NCBI RefSeq assembly: GCF_001050155.1
Contig: NZ_LFVY01000006.1
Span: forward strand, 124,001-188,000
Direction: 5' to 3'
Source of the DNA: Nitratireductor soli
GTDB lineage: Bacteria; Pseudomonadota; Alphaproteobacteria; Rhizobiales; Rhizobiaceae
DNA: 64,000 nt
The position numbers were made by a program, and so were the translations under genes. Below the pieces are notes generated by a model. It had not been told where the DNA came from. It saw only the letters and a list, made by a program, of their open reading frames with translations, and did not search any database. Shown one piece after another: positions 18,685 to 27,821 of the stretch (position 1 is its first letter; each line of letters begins with the position of its first letter).

Positions 18685-19863
18685 TCAGCGCCGCGGCTGC
18701 CCCGTCGCCAGCTCGATCACCTGCAGCGGCGTGGTGATGACGATGTCGGCGGCGCTGCCGACTGTCTGGCCGATGCCGCGCACCAGGCTTTCCATCCGGC
18801 CGACCATCACGTCCGGACTGCGCTCGTCGAGTTCGCCCTCGCTCGACAGGCGCTCGCCCAGGAGCCGCACCAAGACAGGATTCTCCGCGAATTTCGTGTG
18901 GTTGAGCCAATCGCCCGACGAGACGTTGGTGACATCGATGACCGTTACGCCGAGGTCGGCCAGGTCGGCGGCGTCGCGGTAATCGCCCAGGCGTGGCTGG
19001 TTGCCGGCGATGAAGCCCGACAGGGTGAGCGCGCGGTCGTTCTGCGATGTCAGGACAGCAAACGGCTTGTCGGGAACGCCATAGCGTCGCATCTGGCCCT
19101 TGAACACGTCGATGTCGATATCGGGCGAGGCCAACACCACATCGGCCAGCCGGCCGCCCAGATCGCGGTTGCCGGTTATCGCCAATTGCCTGAGCGCCTC
19201 CATGGTCACCCAACTGCCCATGGAATGGGCGACGATGTCGATGCGCTTGGCGCCCGCCCGAGCCACCATGCGCAGCGTCTCCTCAAGCGCGTCACGGGCG
19301 GTGGTGGCGCTGTTGTTGTCGTAGACATAGTCGATGGTGCGGCCGGCCGACGGCCAGGAAAAGAGGATCGGCGTGCCGCTGTACTGCGCGTCATGAAATA
19401 TCTGCGCTGCGCGGTAGACGGCGGCGTCGAAGCCGGTGTTGTAGCCGTGGATGAAGACCAGGGCGCGGCCGTCATGGGCGGCAATATCCTTGGTGAGCGC
19501 CGCCTCGAACTGCTTGTCCTCGGGGTAGAGCGTTGCGCGCCGGGCGGCGAAATAGCGGGCCGGGTCTGCGACCACGGGATTGGGGGCGAGTTCCATCTTG
19601 CCGGTCTCGTGGACGGTGGGAATGGTGATCTCGACCTGCGCGAAGGCGGTCTGCCTGGCTCTCCCGCCGTCGAATATCTCCCCTGGCGCCTGGGTCGAGG
19701 CGCGGTTGGTGGCAATGAAGATGTTGTGGGTTCCGGCGATTTCGGCTTCGGTTGCCGGTGCGATGGTGCGCGCCAGAAGCCGGGCCGGGTTGGGATTGGC
19801 GCAGCCGGTGATCGTCGCGACGAGCAGCAGCGCAACACAATGGTGGAGCAAACGAAAAAACAT
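18685..19863 (-). CDS. Alpha/beta hydrolase lipoprotein (DUF900 type)
   Basis: 392 residues. The N-terminus MFFRLLHHCVALLLVATITGC is a lipoprotein signal with Cys at residue 21, so the mature protein should be membrane-anchored in the envelope. The hydrolase core has VFIHGYNTGFDAAVYRAAQ and the nucleophile elbow AHSMGSW near residue 215. The pattern matches DUF900 esterase-like proteins; the substrate is unknown. It ends a few bases from ade (convergent). Confidence 0.87.
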   Translation of the reverse strand: MFFRLLHHCVALLLVATITGCANPNPARLLARTIAPATEAEIAGTHNIFIATNRASTQAPGEIFDGGRARQTAFAQVEITIPTVHETGKMELAPNPVVADPARYFAARRATLYPEDKQFEAALTKDIAAHDGRALVFIHGYNTGFDAAVYRAAQIFHDAQYSGTPILFSWPSAGRTIDYVYDNNSATTARDALEETLRMVARAGAKRIDIVAHSMGSWVTMEALRQLAITGNRDLGGRLADVVLASPDIDIDVFKGQMRRYGVPDKPFAVLTSQNDRALTLSGFIAGNQPRLGDYRDAADLADLGVTVIDVTNVSSGDWLNHTKFAENPVLVRLLGERLSSEGELDERSPDVMVGRMESLVRGIGQTVGSAADIVITTPLQVIELATGQPRR

Positions 19864-19952
19864 CCGGTACCGATCCTGTCCGCCCCGATTGATCCTATGG
19901 GAAAATGCCGCGCGCGCCAGCCGGTAAAAGACGACCGCCGCCGCGGATGGCG

Positions 19953-21410
19953 CTATCTCTCCCAGAAAACAGGCGTGAAGATGACGAGAACCGCCAGAAT
20001 TTCAAGCCTGCCCATCAGCATGGCCAGCGCCATGATCCATTTGGCGATGTCGGGCACCGGCGCGAAGGTACCGGCCGGCCCGACGATGGGGCCGAGGCCG
20101 GGGCCGACATTGGTCAGTCCGGTGAGGGCGGCCGAGATGGCGGTGACGAAATCGAGGCCCGTCGCCGCGAGCATCAAGATGATGAGCGCCCAGATGACCA
20201 GAAACGCCGACATGAACAGGACCACGGCCCGCTGCAGATCGTCCTCCACCGGCCGGTCGCCGTAGCGCACGGTGACCACCGTGCTCGGATAGACGAAGCG
20301 ACGCAGGCCGTTGGCGAGCAGCTTGAACAGGATCAGGAAGCGATAGGCCTTGATGCCGCCGGTGGTCGAGCCGGAGCAGCCGCCGAGGAACATGGCGACG
20401 AAGGCCGCGGCGACGGCGAACGGGCCCCATTGCGAATAGTCGTCGCTGGCATAGCCGGTGGTGGTGATGATCGAGACGAAGTTGAATGCCGCATGGGTCA
20501 GTGCGTCGAAGAATGGCTGATCGTTGGCGACGCGCATGTAGATCGCCACGGCCAGGACGAACACCACCACATAGCCGGCGAAGACGCGGATCTGCGGATC
20601 GCGCAGCGCATCGAGACGGCCGCGCACGGCAAACAGGATCAGGATGGAGAAGGGCAGGGCGCCGATGAACATGAACAGCGTGCCGACCCAAAGGATTGCG
20701 GAATTGTCGCCGTAGTGCCCCATCGAGGCGTCGTGGGTGGAGAAGCCGGCGGTGGCGACCGTGGTCATCGCGTGGTTGAGGGCGTCGAAAGTGCGCATGC
20801 CGGCGGCAGCGTAGGCGACGGCACAAGCCAGCGTCAGCAAGGCGTAGATGCTGACCAGGCCGACCGCGAAGGTCGAGAAACGGTCGAAGGGGCGGTCTTC
20901 GATGTCGGAGGATTCGATGCGGAAATAGGACACGCCGCCGACATTCAGGAAGGGCAGGACGAACAGGCCGAGGGCGATCACGCCGAGCCCGCCGATCCAT
21001 TGCAGGATAGAGCGCCATAAGAGCAGGCCGGGCGGCATGCCGTCGAGGCCGACGATCACCGTCGCGCCGGTGGCCGTCACGCCGGAGACCGATTCGAAAA
21101 CAGCGTCGGAAAGGCTGAATTCGACCGAAGAGGCAATCATCGGCACGGCGCCGACGGCGCAGGCGGTCAGCCACAGCAGATTGACCACCAGGAAGCCGAA
21201 GCGCGACGAGATGACTGGCGCGCGCCCCTGGGTGGCGAGCGAGACGCCGAACGCCAGCCCGCCGGTGAACAGGGCGGAAAAGGCGAACACGCGCCAATCG
21301 TCATTGCCGTAGTAGAGATCGACGGCGGCTGGGACGAGCATGGCGGCCGAGAGGTAAATCGCGAACATCGCCGCGATGTGAAGCGCGGCGCGGATGGCTA
21401 AATACTGCAA
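19953..21410 (-). CDS. trkH: Potassium uptake protein, TrkH family
   Basis: K+-translocating membrane subunit of 485 residues. The four selectivity-filter loops are visible: SGVTATGATV (about 109), TTVATAGFS (about 216), TTTGYAS (about 317) and TGLTNVGPG (about 434). TrkH needs a TrkA partner, which is not in this window. The N-terminus is hydrophobic without a signal peptide. Divergent from ilvA. Confidence 0.95.
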   Translation of the reverse strand: MQYLAIRAALHIAAMFAIYLSAAMLVPAAVDLYYGNDDWRVFAFSALFTGGLAFGVSLATQGRAPVISSRFGFLVVNLLWLTACAVGAVPMIASSVEFSLSDAVFESVSGVTATGATVIVGLDGMPPGLLLWRSILQWIGGLGVIALGLFVLPFLNVGGVSYFRIESSDIEDRPFDRFSTFAVGLVSIYALLTLACAVAYAAAGMRTFDALNHAMTTVATAGFSTHDASMGHYGDNSAILWVGTLFMFIGALPFSILILFAVRGRLDALRDPQIRVFAGYVVVFVLAVAIYMRVANDQPFFDALTHAAFNFVSIITTTGYASDDYSQWGPFAVAAAFVAMFLGGCSGSTTGGIKAYRFLILFKLLANGLRRFVYPSTVVTVRYGDRPVEDDLQRAVVLFMSAFLVIWALIILMLAATGLDFVTAISAALTGLTNVGPGLGPIVGPAGTFAPVPDIAKWIMALAMLMGRLEILAVLVIFTPVFWER

Positions 21411-21464
21411 TGAGTGAAACCCCGGGTTGCTCTGTTGTGGCGTTCTTGCTCAGGCTGCCTCACA

Positions 21465-21506
21465 TGCATATCGGGGCGAGAGTGGCGTCACGCGCCCCGA
21501 TATGCA
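21465..21506. repeat. 14-bp perfect inverted repeat between trkH and ilvA
   Basis: TGCATATCGGGGCG (21465-21478) and CGCCCCGATATGCA (21493-21506) are exact complements with a 14-base loop, ending 42 bases upstream of the ilvA start. It could be a leader hairpin of ilvA or an operator; no U-run follows and no leader peptide rich in branched-chain codons is seen. Confidence 0.7.
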
Positions 21507-21548
21507 ATAGCCGGTTAGAGTACCGATCGAGCACAGGCAAGGGACAGG

Positions 21549-22835
21549 ATGGACGCACAGGGAAAAGCCGGCGGTTTCATTGCCGGGGTCGGCGAGGCGG
21601 CCGAGGCGCTGCGTGCCCTGTTCCCCGAGACGCCGCTGCAGGAGAACGATTATCTGTCGAAGAAGACAGGCGCGCGCGTGTTCCTGAAGCGCGAGGATCT
21701 GACGCCGGTGCGTTCCTACAAGTTGCGCGGCGCCTTCAACTTCTTTCGCAAGGCGGTTGCCGGCGGGGCGGGTGAAGCGAACTTCGTTTGCGCCTCGGCG
21801 GGCAACCACGCCCAGGGGTTTGCCTATGTCTGCCGACACTTCGGCCGGCGCGGCGTCGTTTTCATGCCGGTCACGACACCGCAACAGAAGATCGACAAGA
21901 CGCGGATTTTTGGCGGCGTGTTCGTGGAAATCCGGCTGGTCGGCGATTTTTTCGACGATTGCTATCGTGCGGCGCACCAGTTTGCCGCCGAGAGCGGCGG
22001 CATGATGGTGCCGCCCTTCGATCACCCCGACATCATCGAGGGCCAGGCTACGGTTGCCTTCGAGATCGCCGCTCAGATGCAACGCGAAACCGATGCGAAA
22101 ATTACTGAAAGCCTGATCGTCCTGCCGGTCGGCGGCGGCGGGCTTGCCTCCGGTGTCACCCGCTTCCTGCGCGACAGCGAACAGGCGGGCGAATTTGCCT
22201 TCGCCGAACCCGCCGGTGCGGCAAGCCTGCAGCAGGCGCTGGTCGAGGACCGGCCGGTGCGGCTGGCGCAAGTGGACAATTTCGTCGACGGCGCGGCGGT
22301 GGCCGAGATCGGCGCCGAGCCGTTTTCGCACCTGCAGGGTTTCGACGCGAGCGCGGTGCATCTGGTGCCGGAGAACCGGCTTTGCGCGACGATGATCGAG
22401 ATGCTCAACATCGAGGGCGTGGTGCTCGAGCCGGCCGGCGCGTTGGCCATCGATGCGCTGAAGGATTTTTCGCCCGAGACGCTGGCCGGCCGCACGGTCG
22501 TGGCTGTGGTGTCGGGCGGCAATTTCGATTTCGAGCGCCTGCCGGATGTCAAGGAACGGGCGCTGCGCTTCGAGGGGCTGAAGAAATACTTCATCTTCCG
22601 CTTTCCCCAGCGCCCCGGCGCGCTGCGCGATTTCCTCGACCTGCTCGGCCCGGAAGACGACATCACGCGCTTCGAGTACCTGAAGAAGTCGGCACGCAAT
22701 TTCGGTTCCGTGCTGATCGGCATCGAAACGCGCAATCGCGCCAATTTCGACGTCCTGACCGAGCGCTTCGACAAGGCCGGCTGGGCGCATCAGGACATCA
22801 CCGACAACGACACCATCGCCGGACTGATCATCTGA
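21549..22835 (+). CDS. ilvA: Threonine ammonia-lyase (threonine dehydratase)
   Basis: PLP enzyme converting threonine to 2-oxobutanoate, first step of isoleucine synthesis. 428 residues. The PLP lysine lies in RSYKLRGAFNF (about residue 59), the phosphate loop is LPVGGGGLASG (about 195), SAGNHAQG contacts substrate. A single ACT-like regulatory region occupies residues about 340-420 (FRFPQRPGALRDFLDLLG), so it should be feedback-regulated. Divergent from trkH; a strong inverted repeat precedes it. Confidence 0.94.
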   Translation: MDAQGKAGGFIAGVGEAAEALRALFPETPLQENDYLSKKTGARVFLKREDLTPVRSYKLRGAFNFFRKAVAGGAGEANFVCASAGNHAQGFAYVCRHFGRRGVVFMPVTTPQQKIDKTRIFGGVFVEIRLVGDFFDDCYRAAHQFAAESGGMMVPPFDHPDIIEGQATVAFEIAAQMQRETDAKITESLIVLPVGGGGLASGVTRFLRDSEQAGEFAFAEPAGAASLQQALVEDRPVRLAQVDNFVDGAAVAEIGAEPFSHLQGFDASAVHLVPENRLCATMIEMLNIEGVVLEPAGALAIDALKDFSPETLAGRTVVAVVSGGNFDFERLPDVKERALRFEGLKKYFIFRFPQRPGALRDFLDLLGPEDDITRFEYLKKSARNFGSVLIGIETRNRANFDVLTERFDKAGWAHQDITDNDTIAGLII

Positions 22836-22880
22836 ACCACTGATCATCTGAACTCCAGTCATCTCACCCGGGGAAATGCC

Positions 22881-23417
22881 ATGGCCAAATCCCGCTACAT
22901 CATTCTGTTTCGCGGTGTCGGCGGCGCGACGCAATTGCCCGTCAAGCAATTGAAGGTCGTGCTGGGCGAGGCCGGCTTCGAGAATGTCGCGACCTACATC
23001 AACAGCGGCAACGCCGTCTTGACCTCGGCATTGGATGAAGCAGGTGTGGTGAAAACGGTCGCCGAAGCCGTGCGGCAACAGATGGGTTTCGACAAGGCCG
23101 TCATGGCGCGCAGCGCCGACGACTGGGACCGCATGATCGCCGGCAACCCGTTTGCCCAGGCCGACGACGAACCGACACAGGTCCATGTCTTCGCGCTCGA
23201 CGCGGAGCCTGGAAAGCAGGCGGTCGCGGCGCTGGAGGCCAAGGCGACGGGCACGGAACGCTTCCATGTGAACGGCCGCACGCTGTATCTCCACACGCCC
23301 GACGGTATGGGAAGGTCGTCCTTCGCGCCGAAGATCGAGCCGACCCTGCAGGTGGCGATGACGGCGCGCAACTGGCGCAGCATGCTGGCGCTGCAGAGAC
23401 TGGCGCGCGACGGCTGA
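22881..23417 (+). CDS. DUF1697 family protein
   Basis: 178 residues starting with the family pattern YIILFRGVGGATQLPVKQLKVVLGEAGFENVATYINSGNAVL. Members are widespread, of unknown function, and resemble small nucleotide- or methyl-binding alpha/beta proteins. It starts 45 bases after ilvA and may be cotranscribed. Confidence 0.88.
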   Translation: MAKSRYIILFRGVGGATQLPVKQLKVVLGEAGFENVATYINSGNAVLTSALDEAGVVKTVAEAVRQQMGFDKAVMARSADDWDRMIAGNPFAQADDEPTQVHVFALDAEPGKQAVAALEAKATGTERFHVNGRTLYLHTPDGMGRSSFAPKIEPTLQVAMTARNWRSMLALQRLARDG

Positions 23418-23706
23418 TCTGCTGCGGCGCACAATTATTTGTTTGCATTGTGAGGGCCTATGGCCCATATGGCGCATAGACGCATGGGCCGGTATTAACC
23501 GGCTTTCTTTGCAGAGACTGGTTGCGTCTGGAGCTTTCGCCGTTTGGCGGAAGCGAAGCCGGGAGTATCCCGGCGCGACAGCGCAGCCGCATGGGGCCCT
23601 TGCCCCGGCGTCTTGTCGTTCACCGAAGCAGTTATTCGACGGGTTGCGCCCCGCCGCGGATATTTTGCGGCGCGTCAAGCGCGGCCGCGTATGAAAGAAG
23701 ATTGAT
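23418..23706 (+). promoter_or_regulatory. Structured leader region of the RNA helicase gene
   Basis: 289 bases without a supported gene. On the + strand it holds consecutive potential hairpins: CGCC-GTTT-GGCG, GCCGGGA-GTA-TCCCGGC and CGCCGC-GGATATTTT-GCGGCG, just before the TTG start. DEAD-box helicase genes in other bacteria often have long regulatory leaders, so this may be one; the transcription start is unknown. A short frame at 23443-23694 has no recognisable content. Confidence 0.4.
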
Positions 23707-25077
23707 TTGACCAACGATAACAATGCGAAACAGATAGGTTTCGCGGAACTCGGCATTTCGGGAACCTTGTTGAAGGCCACGATGGACGCTGGCTTCACCA
23801 TGCCCAAGCCGATCCAGGAACAGGCGATCCCGTCCATGCTTGCGGGCAAGGATGTGCTTGGCATCGCCCAGACCGGGTCGGGCAAGACGGCGGCCTTCGC
23901 GCTGCCGATCCTTTCGAAGATCATGGCGCTCGGCACGAAGCGGGTGCGCAAAACGGCGCGGGCGCTGATTCTGTGCCCGACGCGCGAACTCGCCGTGCAG
24001 ATCGACGAAGTGGTGCGCAAGCTGTCGCACCATGCGCATGTGTCGACGGCGCTGGTGCTCGGCGGCGTTTCGCGCAGCAGCCAGGTGCGCCGCGTGGCGC
24101 AGGGCGTCGACGTGGTGATCGCCACGCCAGGCCGCCTGACCGACCTGGTCAAGTCCGGCGAGCTGTCGCTGGCCGAAACCCGCTGGCTGGTGCTCGACGA
24201 GGCCGACCGCATGCTGGATATGGGCTTCATCAACGATGTGCGCCGGATCGCCCGCGCCACCCATGCCGACCGCCAGACGTCGCTGTTTTCGGCCACCATG
24301 CCGCGCGAGATCGAACAGCTTGCAGCCAGCCTGCTGAAGCAGCCGGTGCGCGTCGAGGTCGCCAAGCAGTCGACGACGGCCGTCGAGATCAATCAGCGCC
24401 TGGTGATGGCGCGCACCAAGCAGAAGCGCAAGGTTCTGTCCGACATGCTGGCCGACGAGAGCATGCGCTCGGTGATCGTTTTTGCCCGCACCAAGCATGG
24501 CGCCGATCGCGTGACGCGCGACCTGGAGCGTGATGGCTTCGAGGCGGCGGTGATTCACGGCAACAAGTCGCAAAACGCCCGCCAGAGGGCGCTCAACGGG
24601 TTCCGCGACGGCTCCGTGCGCATCCTGGTGGCGACCGATATCGCGGCGCGCGGCATCGATGTGCCTGGCATCAGCCATGTGGTGAATTTCGACCTGCCCG
24701 ACCAGCCGGAGAGCTATGTGCACCGCATCGGCCGCACGGGCCGCAACGGCGCGTCGGGCGAAGCCGTGACGCTGTGCGATCCAGCCGAGAGCGACAAGCT
24801 GCGGGCGGTCGAGAAGACCATTCGCATGCGGCTGGCGGTGACGGCCGATCACACCGGCGAACCCGATCCTGCGCGCAGCGCGGCCGACGCCAATGGCGGC
24901 CCGCGGCATGCGCAGCCGAAAGCCAATAACGACGCGACACGCGGCCAGCAGAAGCGGCCGGCGCGCAAGCCTCAGCATGCCGGCGCCGGCGCTGGTGAAG
25001 GCCGCCGGTCGGACGGCAAGCCCGGTCAGCGCAAGCGCAACAATCGCGGCAGGCGTCAGGGTGCATACGCCGCTTGA
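23707..25077 (+). CDS. rhlE: DEAD-box RNA helicase, RhlE type
   Basis: ATP-dependent RNA helicase for RNA remodelling/degradation and ribosome assembly. 456 residues. Q-motif PKPIQEQAIPSM, Walker A AQTGSGKT (54-61), DEAD 164-167, SAT near 189, ARGIDVPG and HRIGRTGR (about 325). A basic, Arg/Lys/Gly-rich tail of about 85 residues follows, for RNA binding. The start is TTG at 23707, with a GAAAGAAG ribosome-binding site; no nearby ATG keeps the conserved N-terminus. A TTG start and structured leader suggest translational control. Confidence 0.93.
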   Translation: MTNDNNAKQIGFAELGISGTLLKATMDAGFTMPKPIQEQAIPSMLAGKDVLGIAQTGSGKTAAFALPILSKIMALGTKRVRKTARALILCPTRELAVQIDEVVRKLSHHAHVSTALVLGGVSRSSQVRRVAQGVDVVIATPGRLTDLVKSGELSLAETRWLVLDEADRMLDMGFINDVRRIARATHADRQTSLFSATMPREIEQLAASLLKQPVRVEVAKQSTTAVEINQRLVMARTKQKRKVLSDMLADESMRSVIVFARTKHGADRVTRDLERDGFEAAVIHGNKSQNARQRALNGFRDGSVRILVATDIAARGIDVPGISHVVNFDLPDQPESYVHRIGRTGRNGASGEAVTLCDPAESDKLRAVEKTIRMRLAVTADHTGEPDPARSAADANGGPRHAQPKANNDATRGQQKRPARKPQHAGAGAGEGRRSDGKPGQRKRNNRGRRQGAYAA

Positions 25078-25148
25078 CGCGATTGAGGCGTTGCGGCTGG
25101 AGTTGTCCACGGTCCGGCTGGCCTAATTGTTCCTGATCCAGCGATGCG

Positions 25149-25254
25149 CTAGACCGGTTCAGTGTTTTATGGAAACGCTGAACCGATCTATCTCTTTGTT
25201 TTTCCGCATTTATGCAGACGTCAGGTGATTCCACCTGACTGCAAAATGCTCTAG
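25149..25254. repeat. Intergenic palindromic repeat, copy B (full)
   Basis: About 106 bp, bounded by CTAG at both ends. First hairpin: GACCGGTTCAGTGTTTTATGG paired with AAACGCTGAACCGATC. Second: GTCAGGTG-ATTC-CACCTGAC inside GCATTTATGC..GCAAAATGC. Very similar to copy C (36964) and, in its right half, copy A (8672). Size and two-palindrome layout resemble rhizobial RIME elements; identity is not proven. Confidence 0.88.
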
Positions 25255-25305
25255 GCACGATGATCATGCTGCGCGACGCTGGGCCGGGAGGAGGGCGCGG
25301 ATACC

Positions 25306-26508
25306 ATGGCCGGACTTGCCGCTCTGGCGATCGGATACATCCTGTCGCAATTCTACCGTTCGTTTCTGGCCGTTCTGACACCGTCCCTGACGGCGGAGCT
25401 GGGAATATCCAAAGCCGAATTGTCGATGGCGTCGGGGGCCTGGTTCATCAGCTTCGCGCTGATGCAATTCGTCGTCGGCGTGTCGCTCGACCGCTACGGG
25501 CCGCGCCGGACGGCGGCGTTTTTGCTGACCGTCTGCGGCGGTGGCGGGGCGGCGCTGTTTGCTGCAGCGCCCGACCCGATGACGATCATCGTGGCGATGA
25601 CGCTCAACGGGGCCGGCTGTTCTGCCGTGCTGATGGCATCGGTCTTCATCTTCGCAAAATCCTACTCGCCGGCTCGCCTGGCGATCCTGATCTCCGGGCT
25701 GGTGGGTTTCGGCACGATGGGCAATGTCATCGGCTCGGCGCCGATGGCGGCCGCGGCGGCGGCCTTTGGCTGGCGCGGTGTCATGGCAGGATTGTCCATC
25801 TTTACCATCCTGACGGGGCTTGCCATCACGTTCCTCGTGCGCGATCCGGAGGATGCTTCGCGTGGTGGGGCCGGCGGGCAGGGGTTTGGCGGCTATCTGG
25901 AACTGATGCGGCTGCGGGTTCTGTGGCCGATCCTGCCGCTGACGGCCCTGAATTATGCGCCGGCGGCCGGCATTCGCGGGCTTTGGGCGGGGCCCTACCT
26001 GGCCGATGTCTATGGTGCGGGCGCGTTGCTGATCGGCCAGGTGACGTTGTTCATGGCGCTGGCAATGTCGGTCGGCAGTTTCCTCTACGGACCGCTCGAT
26101 ACGTTTTTCAGAACGCGCAAATGGGTCGCTGTCGGCGGCAATGCGGTGGGCCTGGCGGCGATCGTCTGGCTGGCGGTCTTCCCGGTAACCGGTGTCGCCG
26201 CAACCACCATTGTCCTGGTCGTCATCGGCCTGTGCGGCGCCAGCTACGGTTTGCTGATGACGCATGGCCGCGCTTTCCTGCCGGCGCATCTGACCGGGCG
26301 TGGGGTGACACTGCTCAATTTCTTCTCGGTTGGCGGGGCGGGCGTCATGCAGTTTGCCACGGGCGGGGTGGTGGCGGCGAGCGCCGTGCCGGGTCAACCG
26401 GCCATAGCCTATCAGACACTGTTCATCTTCTATGCGCTGCTGCTTGCGACAGCGGTTGCCATCTATCTGTTCTGCCGCGATGCGCCGCCTGAGATGCGGC
26501 GTGCCTAG
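25306..26508 (+). CDS. MFS transporter
   Basis: 400 residues with twelve predicted membrane segments. RYGPRRTAAFLL after the second segment is the MFS loop 2-3 motif (usual DRxGRR). SFYRSF-like QFYRSFLAVLTPSLTAELG at the start resembles the nitrate/oxalate-formate antiporter-like MFS group. Substrate unknown. GGAGGAGGG lies about 10 bases before ATG 25306. Its TAG stop lies inside a CTAG-bounded palindromic unit. Confidence 0.9.
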   Translation: MAGLAALAIGYILSQFYRSFLAVLTPSLTAELGISKAELSMASGAWFISFALMQFVVGVSLDRYGPRRTAAFLLTVCGGGGAALFAAAPDPMTIIVAMTLNGAGCSAVLMASVFIFAKSYSPARLAILISGLVGFGTMGNVIGSAPMAAAAAAFGWRGVMAGLSIFTILTGLAITFLVRDPEDASRGGAGGQGFGGYLELMRLRVLWPILPLTALNYAPAAGIRGLWAGPYLADVYGAGALLIGQVTLFMALAMSVGSFLYGPLDTFFRTRKWVAVGGNAVGLAAIVWLAVFPVTGVAATTIVLVVIGLCGASYGLLMTHGRAFLPAHLTGRGVTLLNFFSVGGAGVMQFATGGVVAASAVPGQPAIAYQTLFIFYALLLATAVAIYLFCRDAPPEMRRA

Positions 26509-26555
26509 AGCAATTCCAGGAAAAGTGGGAACCGGTTTTCCGTCTAGAATTGCTC
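26505..26555. repeat. Palindromic unit starting CTAG (GAGCAATTC type)
   Basis: Arms GAGCAATTC (26508-26516) and GAATTGCTC (26547-26555) are perfect complements; the centre holds AACCGGTTTTCCG. The unit starts with CTAG, whose TAG is the stop codon of the MFS gene. Similar GAGCAATTCCAGGAAAAGTG sequences are common between rhizobial genes. Confidence 0.75.
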
Positions 26556-26571
26556 AAGAACCATGAGATAG

Positions 26572-26606
26572 GGCATTTCCGTGACTCGGAGAAGAATGGA
26601 AATGCC
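26572..26606. repeat. GGCATTTCC hairpin
   Basis: GGCATTTCC (26572-26580) pairs perfectly with GGAAATGCC (26598-26606) over a 17-base loop. It is the second of four stem-loops lined up between two convergent genes. Confidence 0.65.
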
Positions 26607-26673
26607 GTAGTGTCCTGCCCCAACCAAACCGATAGGTTTGGACTGGGACAAGCAGGCCACTAAATTATTGAAT

Positions 26674-26739
26674 CTAGGGCAACTTTGCTTCAATCGAAAT
26701 GAATGCGAAGCCTTCATTTCGATTGAAGCGTTGCACTAG
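26674..26739. repeat. CTAG-bounded long hairpin
   Basis: GCTTCAATCGAAATGAA (26687-26703) and TTCATTTCGATTGAAGC (26713-26729) are 17-bp perfect arms with a 9-base loop. Outer arms CTAGGGCAAC and GTTGCACTAG extend it with one mismatch, so both boundaries are CTAG. It is AT-rich compared with its surroundings, and could also act as a bidirectional terminator for the convergent genes. Confidence 0.75.
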
Positions 26740-26748
26740 CAATCAGGC

Positions 26749-27564
26749 CTATCGCCTGGTCTTGCGTGGACCGACGGGGCGCTTGTTCCAGCCGGTCAGG
26801 CGATTCAGCACGAAGAAGACGATCGGCTTGGGAAACAGGCGCAGGAATTTGAGTGGCCAGACGAGCCGGCGCGGAAAGGTGATTTCATAACCGCCGCGCC
26901 GCAGACCGGCGGCAATGCGCCTGGAAGCCTGATCAACGGTGAGCAGGGCCGGCATGCGGAAGCTTGTCTTCTCGGTCAGCGGGGTCGCGACAAAGCCGGG
27001 GTTGATGATCTGGGCGCGGATGTTCATCTTCTCCAGATCGAAGCGCAAGCCTTCCAGCATGTTGTTCAAGGCGGCTTTGGTCGAGCCGTAGGCGGCTGCC
27101 GACGGCATGCCGAAAAAAGCCGTGACGGAACCCATGACGGCGATCTGGCCATAGCCCCTGTCGCGCATGCGGTCGGCGACCGGCACCAGGCCGTTGAGTG
27201 TGCCGAACACGTTGATCTGGTAGCTGCGCAGAAAATTGGTGGTTTCCAGCCGATCGCCGCGCACCGGCAGATAGGCGCCCGCATTGAAGACGGCGAGAAC
27301 GATGGGGCCAAGGGTCTTTTCGATGGCTATGACGGTGCGCTCCATGCCGGTCTCGTTCGTCACGTCGCAGGGAAAGGTGAAGATGCGGCCCTTCATCTCC
27401 ACGCTTTCCCTGGTGATGGAGCCAAGATTGTCCTCGGCGCGCGCCGTCGCCGCTACCGTGTAGCCCTGCCGGGCCAGGTGGAGCGCGAGCGCCCGCCCGA
27501 TGCCCGTGCTGGCGCCGGTGATCCAGACAATTCCATCCGCCGGATTGGCCCTGTAGAGCCTCAT
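26749..27564 (-). CDS. SDR-family oxidoreductase
   Basis: 271 residues from ATG 27564. ITGASTGIG (residues 15-23) binds cofactor and YGSTKAAL holds the Tyr/Lys catalytic pair. The C-terminal part (RRLVWPLKFLRLFPKPIVFFVLNRLTG) is hydrophobic, as in membrane-associated SDRs acting on lipid-like substrates. A longer frame to 27750 overlaps the cysK promoter side and adds no recognisable sequence. Confidence 0.88.
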   Translation of the reverse strand: MRLYRANPADGIVWITGASTGIGRALALHLARQGYTVAATARAEDNLGSITRESVEMKGRIFTFPCDVTNETGMERTVIAIEKTLGPIVLAVFNAGAYLPVRGDRLETTNFLRSYQINVFGTLNGLVPVADRMRDRGYGQIAVMGSVTAFFGMPSAAAYGSTKAALNNMLEGLRFDLEKMNIRAQIINPGFVATPLTEKTSFRMPALLTVDQASRRIAAGLRRGGYEITFPRRLVWPLKFLRLFPKPIVFFVLNRLTGWNKRPVGPRKTRR

Positions 27565-27821
27565 GCCATCCCCATAAATATGCGTGTCGGTTGGCAGACT
27601 TAACGGCCGACGCCACAATTGAAAAGCGGCAAGGAACGGTGGTGTCACAGAAATCGGCGTCAGCGTGCGAAAACGGACCAGTCCCGGATCGCAAGGCGGG
27701 CGGCATGCGCTTTCCGGCAAAACGCGATGGCTTTGCGCGGTTTGCGGCATGGGCGCAAAATCCCTCCTTGCAAGCCGGCAGCGGGCTTTCTACCCTTCGC
27801 CGAAAATTGGAAGAGGTTCGT

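Noticed and set aside
23443-23694. 83-codon frame in the helicase leader
   Set aside because: No recognisable protein content and no good ribosome-binding site; it coincides with consecutive RNA hairpins.
21450-24392. A 980-codon frame on the minus strand
   Set aside because: Crosses ilvA, the DUF1697 gene and the helicase gene in antisense; high GC keeps it open.
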